In this document: positions 45,440-57,988 of the stretch, piece after piece
How the letters are laid out: the number at the start of each line of letters is the position of its first letter
Numbering within the stretch: the first letter of the stretch is position 1
Origin: Diphasiastrum complanatum
Lineage: Eukaryota; Streptophyta; Lycopodiopsida; Lycopodiales; Lycopodiaceae
Reading direction: 5' to 3'
Assembly: GCA_029204225.1 (NCBI GenBank)
Contig: CM055112.1
Location: 26,563,864-26,627,863 of the forward strand
DNA: 64,000 bases
Made by a program: the position numbers and the translations under genes
The notes under the pieces: model-generated
Database searches by the model: none
What the model was told of the DNA's origin: nothing
The model's input: the letters and a program-made list of their open reading frames with translations, nothing else

Positions 45440-47252
45440 AAACTAATTGTAAACGACTATGAACACTAATGAAAAACGTGTAGTAAAAATCAGTCGGAAA
45501 CCCACTGAAAAATGGCTAGAAATGGCGGAAGTACGGATGACAAAAGCCTCTAAAATCGGAAAAGCAGCCAGAAAACTATGCGCAAAACCGATGAAGTACT
45601 GAAAAACTGCCGGGAAAATGTCTATGAAAACCGTTGAAAATGTCTAAAACATGTCGATGAACGCCACTTAAGTGCACAGGGCTGAGGGAGGATGCAAGCA
45701 TGAAAACACTATGAAAAAATTACAAGAAGTGCTATAGATGCAAGTATGCATGAAGCATCTAACAAACTAAACTAGGCTGAAAAACGCAGATGTAAGCGAT
45801 CAATCAAAAACAAACAAATGACTAAAATTGAAAGCTAGCTGTGCAGAAAGCAGCTTAATCTCTTCTGTCCACATTACACCAATCTCAATCAGCAGAGGAA
45901 TTTGTAGTAAAGTTCGGCTATGTAGAACCTGATGGTGTTGCAGCTTTGGCGATTGCACATGCAACCATATCGAAGGCAACAGAAAAGGACGCAAAACTGA
46001 AAACGGACTAATGGTGTGCTGCTATGTGGGTTGGTAGTCCTGCAAGCAAAAAAATGGGCTGTTGGTGTGCTCAAAATGAGTGGAAGACGTGTTCAAAACG
46101 GAGAAGGTTGTATTAGAAGGGAACTCCAGCGCTGCAGAGCACACCAAACTAAACGTTGATGAAGAGAACTCTAGTAGGTGGTGGGATACAGATAGAACAC
46201 TGGCATGGACTGAAAAAAAAAACACTGATGAAGCGCTATCGACTGCCTGTTCTTCATTGAGAGCCTACTTGCCTGGTTACTGCACTCCCAAAATTCACTT
46301 GCAATCCTGAAGTTTCACAAACCATGAGGGAGTTTCACAAATCGTGAGGGAGTTCCACAAACTGTGAGGGAGTTGATGTGCAAATTTGATTTGAGAAAGG
46401 ATAGCGTGGATGAGGGCTTGCTCCAAGATGCGGCTGGTGTGCCCTCTGATGGCCGTTGAAAACCTGATGGATGCTAAAAGTGAGTTGCAGATGAAATGTC
46501 CCCTTCACGCCTGATGCAGCTGTAGATGAAGAAGACCACAGATGAAGAAAAAGTGTCCCCGTCACACGCTAGAGAAGCTGCAGATGCAACGTCCCCTTCA
46601 TGCCTTCAAAGACAGACAACACATGGCATGCTCCTCTTGTTCAAAAACACGTTGTAGGCAAAACAACACTATGCTTTGAAGAAGCAGCAGAGGGCAGGTC
46701 ATCAGATGGATGTTGCTCTTACGAAATCACCTGATGGAAGTGCGATTAGTGATGGGTCACCCTGCTGACACCTTCAGATGCCAGGCAATTCGAGGAGTTG
46801 CTCACGTGTGGGCAATAAGCAGATGAACCTCTGAGCAAAAGATTCATCCATAAAGCGCTGATGGGCTTTGATCTGCCGTTTCACTGGGACATGCGAAGGT
46901 AGAAAATGGATTGAAAACAGGCAAAACGAGCTGCTGAACGAGCTAAAAATGTGAGAGTTCAAGATCTTAGATGCGCCCCCTTCTAAAAACGTGATAGGGC
47001 TTTGCATAAGCCCTCGAGTGTGGCTTGAGGATGGCTGCTAAATCTACTCCATAAACCCTCTTTGTTAAAAAAAAACACGCTTTGAGATTTCTTGAAGGAA
47101 AGCAAGCAAGGAAGGATGCTTGAAAAAAAGCAAAAAGCAAAAAACAAAAAACCAGTAAGCATTAAAAAAAACAGCAACAAGCAAAAAGCACCAAGCAAGA
47201 AATAGCTTGAAAACAGGAAGAGTAGCGAGAAAGTAGAGAAAGCGAAAATAGA
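45440..47252 (-). other. Gypsy leader, no gag found
   Basis: Only short frames are present; no capsid or zinc-knuckle motif is seen on the minus strand. An A-rich AAAAAGC-type repeat lies at 47125-47215. Confidence 0.55.
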
Positions 47253-47254
47253 GC

Positions 47255-47267
47255 GGCAACGACGCCA
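47255..47267 (-). promoter_or_regulatory. Gypsy primer binding site
   Basis: Minus-strand TGGCGTCGTTGCC, one base after the LTR end CCAACA. It matches the TGGCGCCGTTGCC primer site of many plant Ty3/gypsy elements. Confidence 0.75.
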
Positions 47268-47268
47268 A

Positions 47269-48012
47269 TGTTGGCTGTTCGCATCCCTCAACTCTGGCTA
47301 TGGCTCCAACTAATGAGTGCTATGGCAAATTCCCAACTAAAACATGTTATGGCTCCGACTAGGCATTGTGGCTTTCCCAACCAATGGCTATGGCTTCCAA
47401 CTAACCGAGAGGTTGAAGGATGAGAAGATCTACAGTGAGTGGGTGAGTATTTCGGGCAAGATCCACTCTTCTCTTGTTTCTCTACTTCAGAACTGACTCA
47501 AATGACGGCTTAACCTAATAATCTCCTCCTCTAAGGCTTACCCTACTAGAGAATGGATGGCCTAGATTAACTTAACTTGTTGCTAGATGAATAATATACA
47601 ATACAATGTGAAGTAAGACAATACATGAAACCACACAAGGGAGAACACTCAGAGAGAAAGATAGGCATGTATTGCAAATGAGGCTCTTCCACAAAGTGGA
47701 CTCTTCCACTCCTATATATATACTTGGATTGGTGGTCACTTACAAAAAGGCATTATGGGACAAATAGACCACATAGGCTTAACTTGGTACCATGAGACAA
47801 ACTCCCAATGGACCATAAACAACTGAACTAACTTAAGTTGAACTTATTCAGACTAGTTTAAGTTTCAATCTTCTAGACTTAGGCTTAGAACTAAACAACT
47901 TTTAAGCCGTTACGACATGGCGCAAAGGCCTAAACTTGACTGATCCAGTTCTAGGCTTAAGTTTGTATCTTTTTCAAGATGGCTCGAATATTCCTTAGAA
48001 TATCAGCCTACA
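47269..48012 (-). repeat. 5' LTR of the gypsy element
   Basis: 744 bp starting TGTAGGCTG and ending CCAACA on the minus strand. Its outer edge lies exactly at the break in the copia-2 RNase H frame. Confidence 0.65.
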
Positions 48013-48602
48013 ATCCTCTTGATCCATACCATCTCCTTTGTGCAATGTGCAAGAGCTTTGTACTCGGCCTCACTAGATGACAATGAGATAGTGGCTTGTT
48101 TCTTCGACATCCATGATATAGCTCCATCACCTATGAAAATACAATGAGCACTAATGGATTTCCTATCCATGACATCTCCAGAATAGTTCGAATCTGAAAA
48201 TTCAAAAAGATTAGGTGATGATCCCTCATACAATATGCCAAAATCTCGAGTTCCAATGATGTACCTCAAAACTCGCTTTCCTAGCTTCTAATGCTCCTCA
48301 CTAGGATCTTGCATGAATTGACTCAATCTTCCAGCATAATAGCTTAGATCTGGTCTAGTAATGGTTAGATAGATGAGTGAACCAACTAGCTTCCTATAGA
48401 GAGTAATGTCCTCGAAGGATCTTTCATTACCTCTTATAGTTAGCTTTACATGAGACTCCATAGGTGTATCACTAGCTTTTGCATCTACCACATAAAATCT
48501 TTCTAGAATAGAATTAGCATACTTCTCTTGACAAATGAAAGAAGATTGAGAAGATGTAATGACTTCTAGCTTGATCCCAAAATGGTTTGTCAAGATTAGC
48601 AC
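48013..48602 (-). pseudogene. pol: Copia-2 RT end and RNase H
   Basis: KYANSILERFYV, then LVGSLIYLTITRPDLSYYAG, then RKSISAHCIFIGDGAISWMS and SLSSSEAEYKALAHCTKEMV. The element's integrase joins directly to this segment near 48570, so all of the polymerase core including YVDD is deleted. Confidence 0.85.
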
Positions 48603-49611
48603 TTAATCTCATAGCTTTAGCACTTTCAGATAAAGTCCTATTCTTCCTTTCAGCCACTCCATTTTGTTGTGGAGTCCTTGATGTTGTATACTCCCTCTTG
48701 ATCCCATGCTCATCACAAAAGGCCTTAAACTTGGAAGATATGTATTCACCACCATTGTCACTCCTCAAGCACTTGATCTTTGTGGAAAATTGGTTCTCCC
48801 TTGCATTCTTGAACTTGATAAAGACATCATTCACTTCATCCTTGCTATTTAGTCATGATAGATCCAACAAAATCTACTAAAATCATCAATGAATGTTACA
48901 TACATATTAGTTCCACTATTGCTAATTGTAGTAAATCCATGAATATTCGAATGTACAAGTTGATGAGGCTTTGTAGATTTAGATATAGATCTAGTATAGG
49001 GTACTCTATGTGACTTGGACAAAGCACAAAACTCACAAACATGTTTGATGCCACTTAAGGAACTTGGAAGACCTATCACAATCTTCTTCCTAGCCATTAC
49101 CTCCAATGACTTGAAGTTGAGGTGTCCCATCCTTTTATGCCAAACCTCTTGAATAGGTATTTGCTCCCTTGCAACACATCCAACTCGGTTATCAATAACA
49201 CAAGCATCTAGTTTGAACAACTTCCCTTGAATTTTACCTTTTCCAACCAAGACATCCTTCATTTTGATCAAACAAGCATCTCCATCAAACTCCAACTTGA
49301 GGCCTTGCTTAGCATTTGACTCACACTAAGCAAATTCTTGGTAATACATAGAATAAACAAGACATCCTCCAAATGAAAATTCTTATTTTTAGAGAGAGAA
49401 ATAGGAATTGTGCCAATCCCTTTGATTGCACACTCACCATCATTGGCGTGTAGATCACCCTCTTGTCATCTCTATATGCCAACAAAGAAGTGAAGTAATC
49501 TTTGTGAAAGGTCATGTGTGAACTTGCTCCACTATCAATCCACCAAGGATCTAGATCTCCATCATTAGCAAGCATCACAAAAGCATCATCATTTGTATCT
49601 TGAACATCCAA
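48560..49611 (-). pseudogene. pol: Copia-2 protease and integrase
   Basis: DPWWIDSGASSHMTF (protease), WHKRMGHLNFKSLEV and CEFCALSK (zinc domain), FIDDFSRFCW, SDNGGEY and PQQNGVAERKNRTL. Frames break near 49320 and 48840, the second at the same position as in copia-1, so that break is inherited. Confidence 0.85.
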
Positions 49612-49659
49612 ACCATCCTCATCAAGAGTAAGATTACCTTGCTTGTCTCCTTGATCTCT

Positions 49660-50436
49660 CTTCTTCTTGTAGCACTCACTTGCAAAGTGTCCTTTGATGC
49701 CACAATAGAATTACTTGAGCTTTGATATATCCTTCTTTTTGCCACTTGAAGAAGCATCCATTTGATCTTGCCCTTTAGACCACTTACTTTTGGTTTTGCC
49801 CTTGAATTTGCCCTTTGTGAACATAGCATCTTCTTGAAGTGTCGATGTAGATCCACCTCTTGCTTGAAGCCTATATTCCTCATTGATCAAGATCTCTTGA
49901 AGATCCATCAAACTTAGTAAAGTCTTTTGAATAGCAATACTTTGAACAATGTTAGCATGAGCATCCAACAAGCCATTAAGAACTACTTGAATAAGCTCTC
50001 CTTCCTTAATGCTTTCATCAATGCAAGCCAACTCATCATTCAATGCTTTCATCCTCAAAACAAAAGTACTTGGACATTCTTCATTATTTTGCAAACAAGA
50101 AAATATTTTCCTTCTTAGAGTCAACACTCTAGAAGTAGACTTGGATTCATAAAGCTTCTTCAATGAATTCCAAGCTTCCAAAGATGATGTACACTTACCA
50201 ACTTCCTTGAGAAGCTCATTGGTAACATTCATCTTTATCATGTGTAGAGCCTTCTTGGACCTCTTGTCATACCTCATTTGATCTTGTTGTATTGCTGGTC
50301 TCTCCTCCAAACCTACAACAATATCCAAAACATCATTCATCTCAAGAAGTGACTCCATCCCCACTTTCCACAATGAATAGTTACTTGAGGTAAGCCTATC
50401 ATTGGCTTCCAACATGACTCCAATTGAGGTTGCCAT
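49660..50436 (-). pseudogene. gag: Copia-2 gag
   Basis: 241 codons starting MATSIGVMLEANDRLTSSNY, ending in a TAA at 49711. The zinc knuckle continues in the same frame after the stop (FYCGIKGHFASEC, first Cys lost). Confidence 0.85.
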
Positions 50437-50985
50437 GTAGCAATGACCAGATCTTCTCTTTCAACCTATTTCAATGCACAAAGCACTCCTTTGAACAACA
50501 AAAAATGATTTCAAAAGAAATTACCAAGATTTGAAACTATCTCACAAATTCTCTTCTAGCACTTATATCAAGCAAATCAACACATAGAATCATGGAATCT
50601 TGATCAACCTATGATCTATCCTCAATCTAATGACTTTTTGCCTCTTCCTAAGATTGAAACACACTTAAATGAAGTCCAACAACCTCACTATCTAGAGATC
50701 CAATCAAAATTAGGGTTTTGACAAAATCACAAAAATTTGACTATTCCAAATCTACTTGCAAATGCTGAAAATTTGATATGCAATCTATTAGCCACCACTT
50801 GGGCTGATCTAATGATCCAAAAATGGGCCAAATCCAGTATGTGAAATGAAAAATCGAAATTGATCAAGTTTATAGACCTATATAGGATTTTGATCTACAA
50901 AAGATCCAATCTACAAAAGCTAAAAACTCAATTTTGATGTAGAATCCCTTCTACCATGCTCTAGACTTGATATCTTCATGAGATA

Positions 50986-51184
50986 CAAACACCAATAGAA
51001 CTTGATCAAACTTGAACGAAATGATTATGTACTGTTGCTGTCCATTCAAAACTAGCAAGCTACTGTCATTCACACGTGTGAAACCAAAAATAGCATTTAT
51101 GAATCATTCTACACATAAATTTGCATACAATCACCAATATAGTGCACCAATGGATAGTAGAACCCAAGGAGAACCATGTATAAG
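50986..51184 (-). repeat. Copia-1-family LTR piece
   Basis: Matches the middle of the copia-1 LTR (about 41816-42020). It joins copia-2 leader on one side and copia-3 integrase on the other, so it is a recombination or deletion scar. Confidence 0.75.
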
Positions 51185-51985
51185 CATTGTGAATGCTTCC
51201 TCAGGTGTTATCTTTGGTATGGCAATGGTAGGATTTCTATTTTGAAGATAGACTGCCGTGCTACATGCTTCTGACCAAAAATCTTTTGGTAGTTTCTTCT
51301 CAGCTAGCATAGATCTAGCACTTTCCACAATCGTACGATTCTTCCTCTTAGCTACACCATTGAGAGCAAGAGTATGAGCTTGCGTAAATCGTCTTTTAAT
51401 CCCACATTGATCACAAAGATCATTGAAGTCATTAGACTTGTACTCACCTCCACTATCTGATCTTAGGACTTTGATCTTTCTACCTGTCTGATTTTCGACC
51501 AATGCTTTGAAGCTCTTGAAGTTATCAAATGCATCTGATTTCTTCTTCAAGAAGTAAATCCACGTCTTATGTGACATATCATCAATAAAGGTCATGAAAT
51601 AGAAGGCTTTACCTAAGGACATGGTCCTCATAGGCCCGCATAAATATGTGTGGATTAAATCCAGGATGTTCTTTGCTCTTGCAACACCCGCTTTATTGAA
51701 CTTCTCTTGATGCTGCTTCCCATATATACAAGATTTGCACATCGATTTCAAGTGATCTTCTATGGTAGGCAATCTTGTTACCATTTCCAATTTTCTCATC
51801 AAACTGAGGCTTCCCAAGTTCAAGTGACCAAGCCTCTTATGCCACAACCTAGTTTGCGATGGAATGGACGATATAAGTCCATGCTGTCCCTTAATTGTAG
51901 CATTCAACTTGTACAATTTTGTATTGGGCTCTCTTACTCCATCCACAATAACTTGAACTTTTGGTTCACATCCTTCACACAGCAA
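51185..51985 (-). pseudogene. pol: Copia-3 integrase
   Basis: LWHKRLGHLNLGSLSLM, CKSCIYGKQH, FMTFIDDMSHKTWIYF, LRSDSGGEY, LALNGVAKRKNRTIVESARS. The catalytic Asp and Asp are present. At the Glu position the usual GVAERKNR reads GVAKRKNR, so the third catalytic residue is lost. The frame runs into the LTR scar. Confidence 0.85.
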
Positions 51986-52023
51986 CCATTAGGAGAGTTT
52001 TGAACTCCAAAAAGACTCTTTAA

Positions 52024-52400
52024 GAATTCGTGCAAGATGTCTGTTATATTATTAAAATATTATAACACTAATACCTTTGATTTGCCATATCGTTTTAAAT
52101 CATATCTCATAAGTATGTCATCTAATATATCATTGAAAAGCCGTTGTTGAGCGCTTTCCAATGCACCAAAACTTTGCTAAATTTGGACTTACCACTAAAA
52201 AGTTATGCCATTTTTAGTGTGGACTCAGAAAGTTACGTAACGTAGATTTCAAATTTGAGTGTTTTGATTGGTCCATGTGTAAGAAAAAATAAGAAAAAAT
52301 ATAAAAAGAATCTTTACAAAGGTCTTTTTTGGATTTAGAACTTCTGTAATGGATCATGGACGAATTCTACTTTCAACTTTTGATCAGTAATGACTCCAAC
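52024..52400. other. Insertion between copia-3 protease and integrase
   Basis: About 350 bp of AT-rich, non-pol sequence (AATATTATAACACTAATACC region) separates two parts that are normally contiguous. No terminal repeats could be identified by eye. Confidence 0.4.
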
Positions 52401-52540
52401 AGAAAGTAGATTTTTCTTTAAACCTGGTACGTAAGTACCTCCCTGATCATCCTGCTTTTGCCATCAGGTAGTTGGATTGAAACGTGCCTATCCCCTTGAT
52501 CTTGCACACCTCACCATTTGCTTGTGAAACAGATGTTCCA

Positions 52541-53539
52541 TTATCCAACACCCTTCAAACTACTGAACCCATTCTTGTACCTGTCATGTGTCCTTGTGGC
52601 TCCCGCGTCAATATACCATGCTTGATCATCTTGATTAGATGACAATGCAGATATGAAGATGCTAGAGTCTTCAATCTCACCCTCATCGACAAGGTTACCT
52701 GCTTGTTTTGGTTTCCCCTTGCCTTGTTCCGCCAGGAATTTGCGACATTCACTCTTCCAATGGCTTTTTTTTACCAACAAGGAAGCACTTGTCTTTATTC
52801 TTTTACCGGAAGATCCCTCGTCCTCCTGAGACTTGGCAAATTGTTGCTTAGACTTCTTCTTGCCCTTGCCCTTGCCTTGTTTTTGGCGTGTCGCAAGTGC
52901 CTGATCGTCAATATTTTGACGTCTAGCTTTCACCATTTCTCGTCATTGCTCTTCCTGCATCAAGATTCCTGTGAGCTCGTCAAGGTTGGCAATCTTTCTC
53001 TTCATGTTATTCCGCTCACAAACGTCTGATAGGGTTCTGCAATGTCGCACAATGCATTGTGCACCAGCTCCACATCACGTACGCATTCACCAATAGAATG
53101 TAGTTCATCTCTCATTGTCTGATTTTGGTCATGTATGTCTGATGTGCTCTCCTTGCTCCATGCGGGCACTATTCAACTTTGACTTCAGAAACATGATTCT
53201 TGACGGATTTGACGTCTCGAACTGCTCCTTTAGCACATCCCATGCCTGTTTGGGTGTCACAGCATCACAAATGTGGGTAATGATGTGATCCTTCACTGAC
53301 AAGTTAATGAAGCGTCAAAGCTTTCCTCATCTTTTTGTCGAACACTTTGATATCTGCTTCATTTGGGGCGGCCTTCTCTCATCACCTGTGACGACTTCCC
53401 ACACGTCTTTCTCCATCAGTATGCTTTTCATTTTGAATTTCCACACTGCATAGTTAGAAATCGCGTCCAATTTGCTACTTTCACTCAAAATGTACTCTCC
53501 CATGTTTGCCATCGCAAAACTGCTTGAAACTTCTGCCAT
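52541..53539 (-). pseudogene. gag: Copia-3 gag and protease start
   Basis: The gag start is at 53539 (MAEVSSSFAMANMGEYIL, then YAVWKFKMKSILMEKDVWEV). The region to 52936 has frameshifts. 52936-52541 encodes a basic Lys/Gly/Gln-rich segment, a zinc-knuckle remnant (KKSHWKSEC) and WYIDAGATRTH, where protease D-S-G is changed to D-A-G. Confidence 0.75.
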
Positions 53540-54843
53540 AGGCTAAAAACAGTATGCCGAGGCCAACAATGATGTCAGAAAGTTGAAAATAATGACATGC
53601 ACTTTTTCCCTTACCAGGCCCACTCGTCGCCTATTCCACCAATTGAAAGCCAAATCGGCGTCGCCCTTCCGAAATGCACTCAGTCGTCCAACTCCCAACA
53701 ACGTGCCCAGTGGAATGGTGAAATCACTTCTGGCGTACTCCGAACACTTTTTTCCACTGCAATCACTCTATTTTGGTGCACCGTACTTGTAGGTACAGTC
53801 CGGGTGCCCTTCGTTTGGAGGTTATAGCCTTTCGTTTGGGTCAAAATGGGCGAAGGACCCAAAAAATAGGGACTTTTCCTAGTTTTTGAACTGTTTCTTC
53901 ACCTTGAAGTAATACTTCACTCTTCACCCTAGGGCCCCAACTCACTTTTAAGTATGAACATTTTTAATGAAGTTGAAGGCACCTAGATGCTCTTCACTTC
54001 TTCATGCCCCTCTTCAACAACCCTTTAGACTCCATCCAATGGTTGAATCTGATCCAACTGTGGATATCCCTTCTGTGTAGCACAATTTGAGACGTCGATC
54101 TTGTAACTCCTCTATCCAACGGATCTGAACACTTCTGTGTACCAATGGAGAGTCTTGTAGACATTGTCCACTTTGAAACGCTACGCTCTCACCCTGGTTC
54201 CAAGCGCGAACTGTCCGCGACCTCCCTGTCTGGGCCGCGACTCCCCACACTGATTTTTGTTTGATCTAACTCGCATGTCGATCAATTTGACCATGATCTG
54301 AGGCCTAGATCAAGGTCGCCCTACTGATTCCAAGACTGTAGAGTGCTCACTCAAGAAATTCCGTGGAGAAACGGTGATTTTAGCTCAACTTGACAAAGTG
54401 GCTTTTTTTTTATCTTTTACCGCAAATCTGCTAGGTTAACTGTCTGGAGACAAATCTCTGACATAAACCTCACAATATCTTCATGGCTGGTTGACAATGT
54501 GATTAACTTCCTTCTTTTCCTTAAGGCATCCAAAACGGTGCACAAACAGCGAAGAAATCACCAGTTATGTATAAAAACCGTAACCCAAACCCGGTTTCAA
54601 TTTTCAGCTGGCTTCAAAATTATCAATTTTTCACTAATTTTTTCCCTGTCTGATGCTATGCACAGGCTAATAATCCCTCTGCTAAGCTTAGCAATCCATT
54701 ATAAACTAGAAAACCATGCACCATTGCTTCTCTTTCTGTCTTCAACCCGCTGTAAACCTCGAACTCTCAGAAGACAGTTTTTCCGAAGCTCTCTTCAACG
54801 ACGATGATGTACTGTGTACACTCCCTGTACGGCTCTGATACCA

Positions 54844-55871
54844 ACTTAGAATTGGCTTTGCACAGGAACACAGATCATGCTACACAGTAACACAGACAGA
54901 AGACACTCTTTATAGCAAGCTCACATAACAACTATATTTCTCAAAATGAAATTACACTGTACATATAGTTGTTCACTCAGGCAACCCATGCATGACCCAG
55001 GTTGCCATTGGCGGGACGTGTGTCCCGTCGACTTGCCTCGTGGCGAGGCCAACTGATCCTTATCCACTGATAGGACCCACAGTACAGTAACACAATGATT
55101 CTACTTTAATTCAAACTTTGTTGATAGGGCCAGCCATTCTTTTACACATTTGAGCAAATATAGAGTTGAACAGTGAGGAAAAAATGAAATTGAATGAACT
55201 CGCAAACTAGTTTCTACTGTTTTATGACAAAAATATTGGTGCCTCTTAAGACAAAATCCATGTATCAATCTTTTTCTTTTTAATATATAAAATCACCTTC
55301 CGGCATCAAAAGGTGCATGTTAAAGAAAGATACCTTTTTTTTGTGTAAAAAAATTACAAGAACAGTATGTGATAAAACGAAGTGAAAATTGTTTTCATGG
55401 TGGAGAAGGTCCACCTCCTTGACTAAAGGGCTAATAGAATAATTTTAACTATTTTGCAAGCAATTGATGCTCTTTTTAGCAAACTCCAATGATAAGGAAT
55501 AATGATCTTGTAAAGGAAGGAATTAGCATTGAGATACTGATTTTTATCTTAGTTTCATGAAACATAAAAAATCTAAAATTTTAAGCTCCCAACCTAATCA
55601 CTCTTCAAAATAGTTGACAACACAACACAAACCAATTGGTTCAATCACCATAGTATAGCATCAAGTACTTCGAGACTAGACAAATAGAATTGCTCACCAA
55701 CAACTGTATATACACACTTTATCATCACAAGTACAAAGAAATGCAACTTAAGTGCTCAACATGGGCTCATAAAAGAATTGGCCCGATAATTCTAGCACTA
55801 AGTATAATATGTCATCGTCAAACTTAGAAAGTAGCCATAAAGAAATCACATGTCAATTATTGCTAATTTAA
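54844..55871 (-). repeat. LTR region(s) of copia-3 and copia-4
   Basis: Non-coding sequence between the copia-3 primer site and the copia-4 polypurine tract. It should hold the copia-3 5' LTR (nearest 54844) and the copia-4 3' LTR (nearest 55871). The boundary between them is not visible without a second LTR copy. Confidence 0.45.
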
Positions 55872-57535
55872 CTCTCTCCCTCAATAATCGACGTCTCGCT
55901 TGATCTAAGACTTATTCTATTCATGGAACATACCTCCATGATAGTATTATACTTCAGTATTGACAAAGAAAAAATTTTTACATAACCATTTCTATGCCAA
56001 GCTTAGTTCTAAAAGTCTCAAACTTGTCTTTCCATAAGGCTTTTGTGAATATATCAACAAGTTGCAACATTGTAGAGCATTGTGTAACACTAATATCTTC
56101 AGATTGTAACTTTTCACGCACAAAATGATATTTTATTTCAATGTGTTTAGTTCTTGCATGAAAGATTATATTTTTGGCCAACTGTATCTCGCTTTAACTA
56201 TCACTGAAGATAATAGTTGGGTGTGTTTGCTTTATACGAATCTCACTCAATAATCTTTGTAGCCAGGCAGCTTCTTGAGTAGCAAAATTTAACGCTTTAT
56301 ACTCAGCTTCTGTCGATGAAAGAGAAATGGTGTCATGCTTCTTATTAGGCCATGAAAAATAGCCATTTCCAAAGTTTAAAGCATAACCATGAATTGACTT
56401 TCTATCATCTATATTGCCAGCCGAATCAATGTCAACATAACCTTGTAACCTAGGTAAAGTATTTTGCTTCCTATAAACCAAGCCAAGGTTAGGTGTGCCC
56501 TTCATGTACCTCAAGATCATTTTCACGGCTTTCCAATGATCCAAAGTGGGTGATGACATAAATTGACTAATCAAGCTCACAACATAGCAAACATCAAGAT
56601 GAGTAGTCGTAAGATAAATCAAACTTCCAACTAGTTGAAGAAATAGTGTAGTGTCAACTTGACCACTATAATCAATACAAGACAACTTCTTACTAGCTTT
56701 GCATGGAGTGATGAAAAGTTTGCACTCTATCATGTGGAATCTCTCTATAATATCGCGAACATACTTGCTTTGACATAGCCTGATGTCATTGCCATTATGC
56801 CATACTTCAACCCCCAAGCAATAATGCACATGATCTAAATATGTCATCTCAAATTGCTTGCACAAGTTGGCTTTGATGGAGTGAATGAGATTCTCGTCAT
56901 TGCCTGTGATAATTATATCATCAACATAAAGCACAACCTAGGCAATGCTATCATTGTTTATAAGAAGATAAAGATTTGGATCTGAACTTCTTCTCATAAA
57001 CTCGTGAGAGAGAAAGTAATGATCAATACGTCCATACCATGCATGTGGTGCTTGCTTCAAACCATAGAGTGCTTTGTGTAGCTTGCATATGTTATGTTAT
57101 TGTCCCTTCAAAACAAAGCCTTATGGTTGGAGCATGTATACTTCCTCTTCTAAGTCACCATTTAAAAGTGCAGATTTCACATCCATTTGATGAATCTTCC
57201 ACCCAAAATGGGATGTTAAGACAATGATTAGGTGTAGCGTAGTCCACTTAGCCGCTGGAGCAAATGTCTCCTCATAGTCAATCCTTTTACTTTGCTCATA
57301 GCCTTTCACACCACTAAGTGTGCCTTATGCTTTGCGATTGTGCCATTCGCATAAAACTTTGTTTTATATACCCATTTGTTGTCAATGGGTTTCTTTCCAT
57401 GTGCTATATCAACCAACTCCCATGTACCATGATTCCATCTCCTCTTCCATTTCACTTTGCCACTCTTTGAAATCCTTTGACTCATCAAAAGTTAATGGCT
57501 CTCGACACTCCAAAATGTCGCTCATTAGGGCATAG
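55872..57535 (-). pseudogene. pol: Copia-4 reverse transcriptase and RNase H
   Basis: Segments WELVDIAHGKKPIDNKWVYK, EETFAPAAKWTTLHLI, MDVKSALLNGDLEEEVYMLQ, then MLYVDDIIITGNDE (YVDD active site), MTYLDHVHYCLGVEV, LVGSLIYLTTTHLDVCYVVS, ISLSSTEAEYKALNFATQEA and HIEIKYHFVREKL. Several stops and frameshifts (57306, 57110, 56940, 56185). A polypurine tract (TTGAGGGAGAGAG) follows at about 55873-55886. Gag and integrase are absent. Confidence 0.85.
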
Positions 57536-57958
57536 TTCACATGATAATGATCAGGAGCTTTCCTTTCTCGCATTAAGGGTATATGGTGCCACCTAATAAA
57601 TTGCCTTGCTCAGAAGCATGATGGACTCCAAATGGTCCAAGTTTTGCTATAGAGTCCATTTGGAGATTTAAGTAATCATCGGAATACATGGCCAAGATTG
57701 ATAATGAATTATAGCATGCCACCTTGTTTTATACCAAAAAGTTTTTAATATTGCTCTTTGATTATTTTGCACCAAAGTAAAGCTTGAAAATATTAATGTC
57801 TACTTATAGGTTGTGTGGACTCACTCTAAACTCACTTGAGTTTTTATGTTATTAGCTAAATCAATCAACAATAATTGCATGAAGTGTGATGTTTGATATT
57901 TTTTGTGAATGAGTCAAGTCATTATTGAACAATTGGAGTATTTGTGGCATAGTTTATT
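57536..57958. other. Intergenic DNA without recognised genes
   Basis: AT-rich, no supported ORF; the left edge of cluster B lies somewhere here. Confidence 0.35.
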
Positions 57959-57988
57959 GGCTTATGAGGTTACCAAAGATTTGTATCA

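Larger units (their letters stand above)
34952..48012 (-). mobile_element. Ty3/gypsy element, split by copia-1
   Basis: The minus-strand order is: 5' LTR (48012-47269), primer site, leader, a gag/protease remnant, reverse transcriptase, RNase H, integrase, integrase C-terminal part, then an additional ORF. A complete copia element (37207-42352) interrupts the integrase. The 3' LTR was not found: the sequence joins a copia LTR fragment at 34951. No convincing gag is present. The 5' end interrupts a copia RNase H gene at 48013, so this gypsy element inserted into copia-2. Confidence 0.75.
48013..50985 (-). mobile_element. Ty1/copia element copia-2, internally deleted
   Basis: Same family as copia-1. 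Gag, protease and integrase parts are followed, after a deletion, by the last part of reverse transcriptase and most of RNase H. RNase H is cut at 48013 by the gypsy LTR. At the other end the primer site is deleted and the leader joins an LTR piece at about 50985. Confidence 0.85.
51185..54843 (-). mobile_element. Ty1/copia element copia-3, 3' truncated
   Basis: A different copia family: primer site TGGTATCAGAGCC (54831-54843), a 1.3-kb leader, gag, zinc/protease region and integrase. Reverse transcriptase and RNase H are lost at the 51184 junction. The leader contains the segment repeated at 1-120. Confidence 0.8.
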
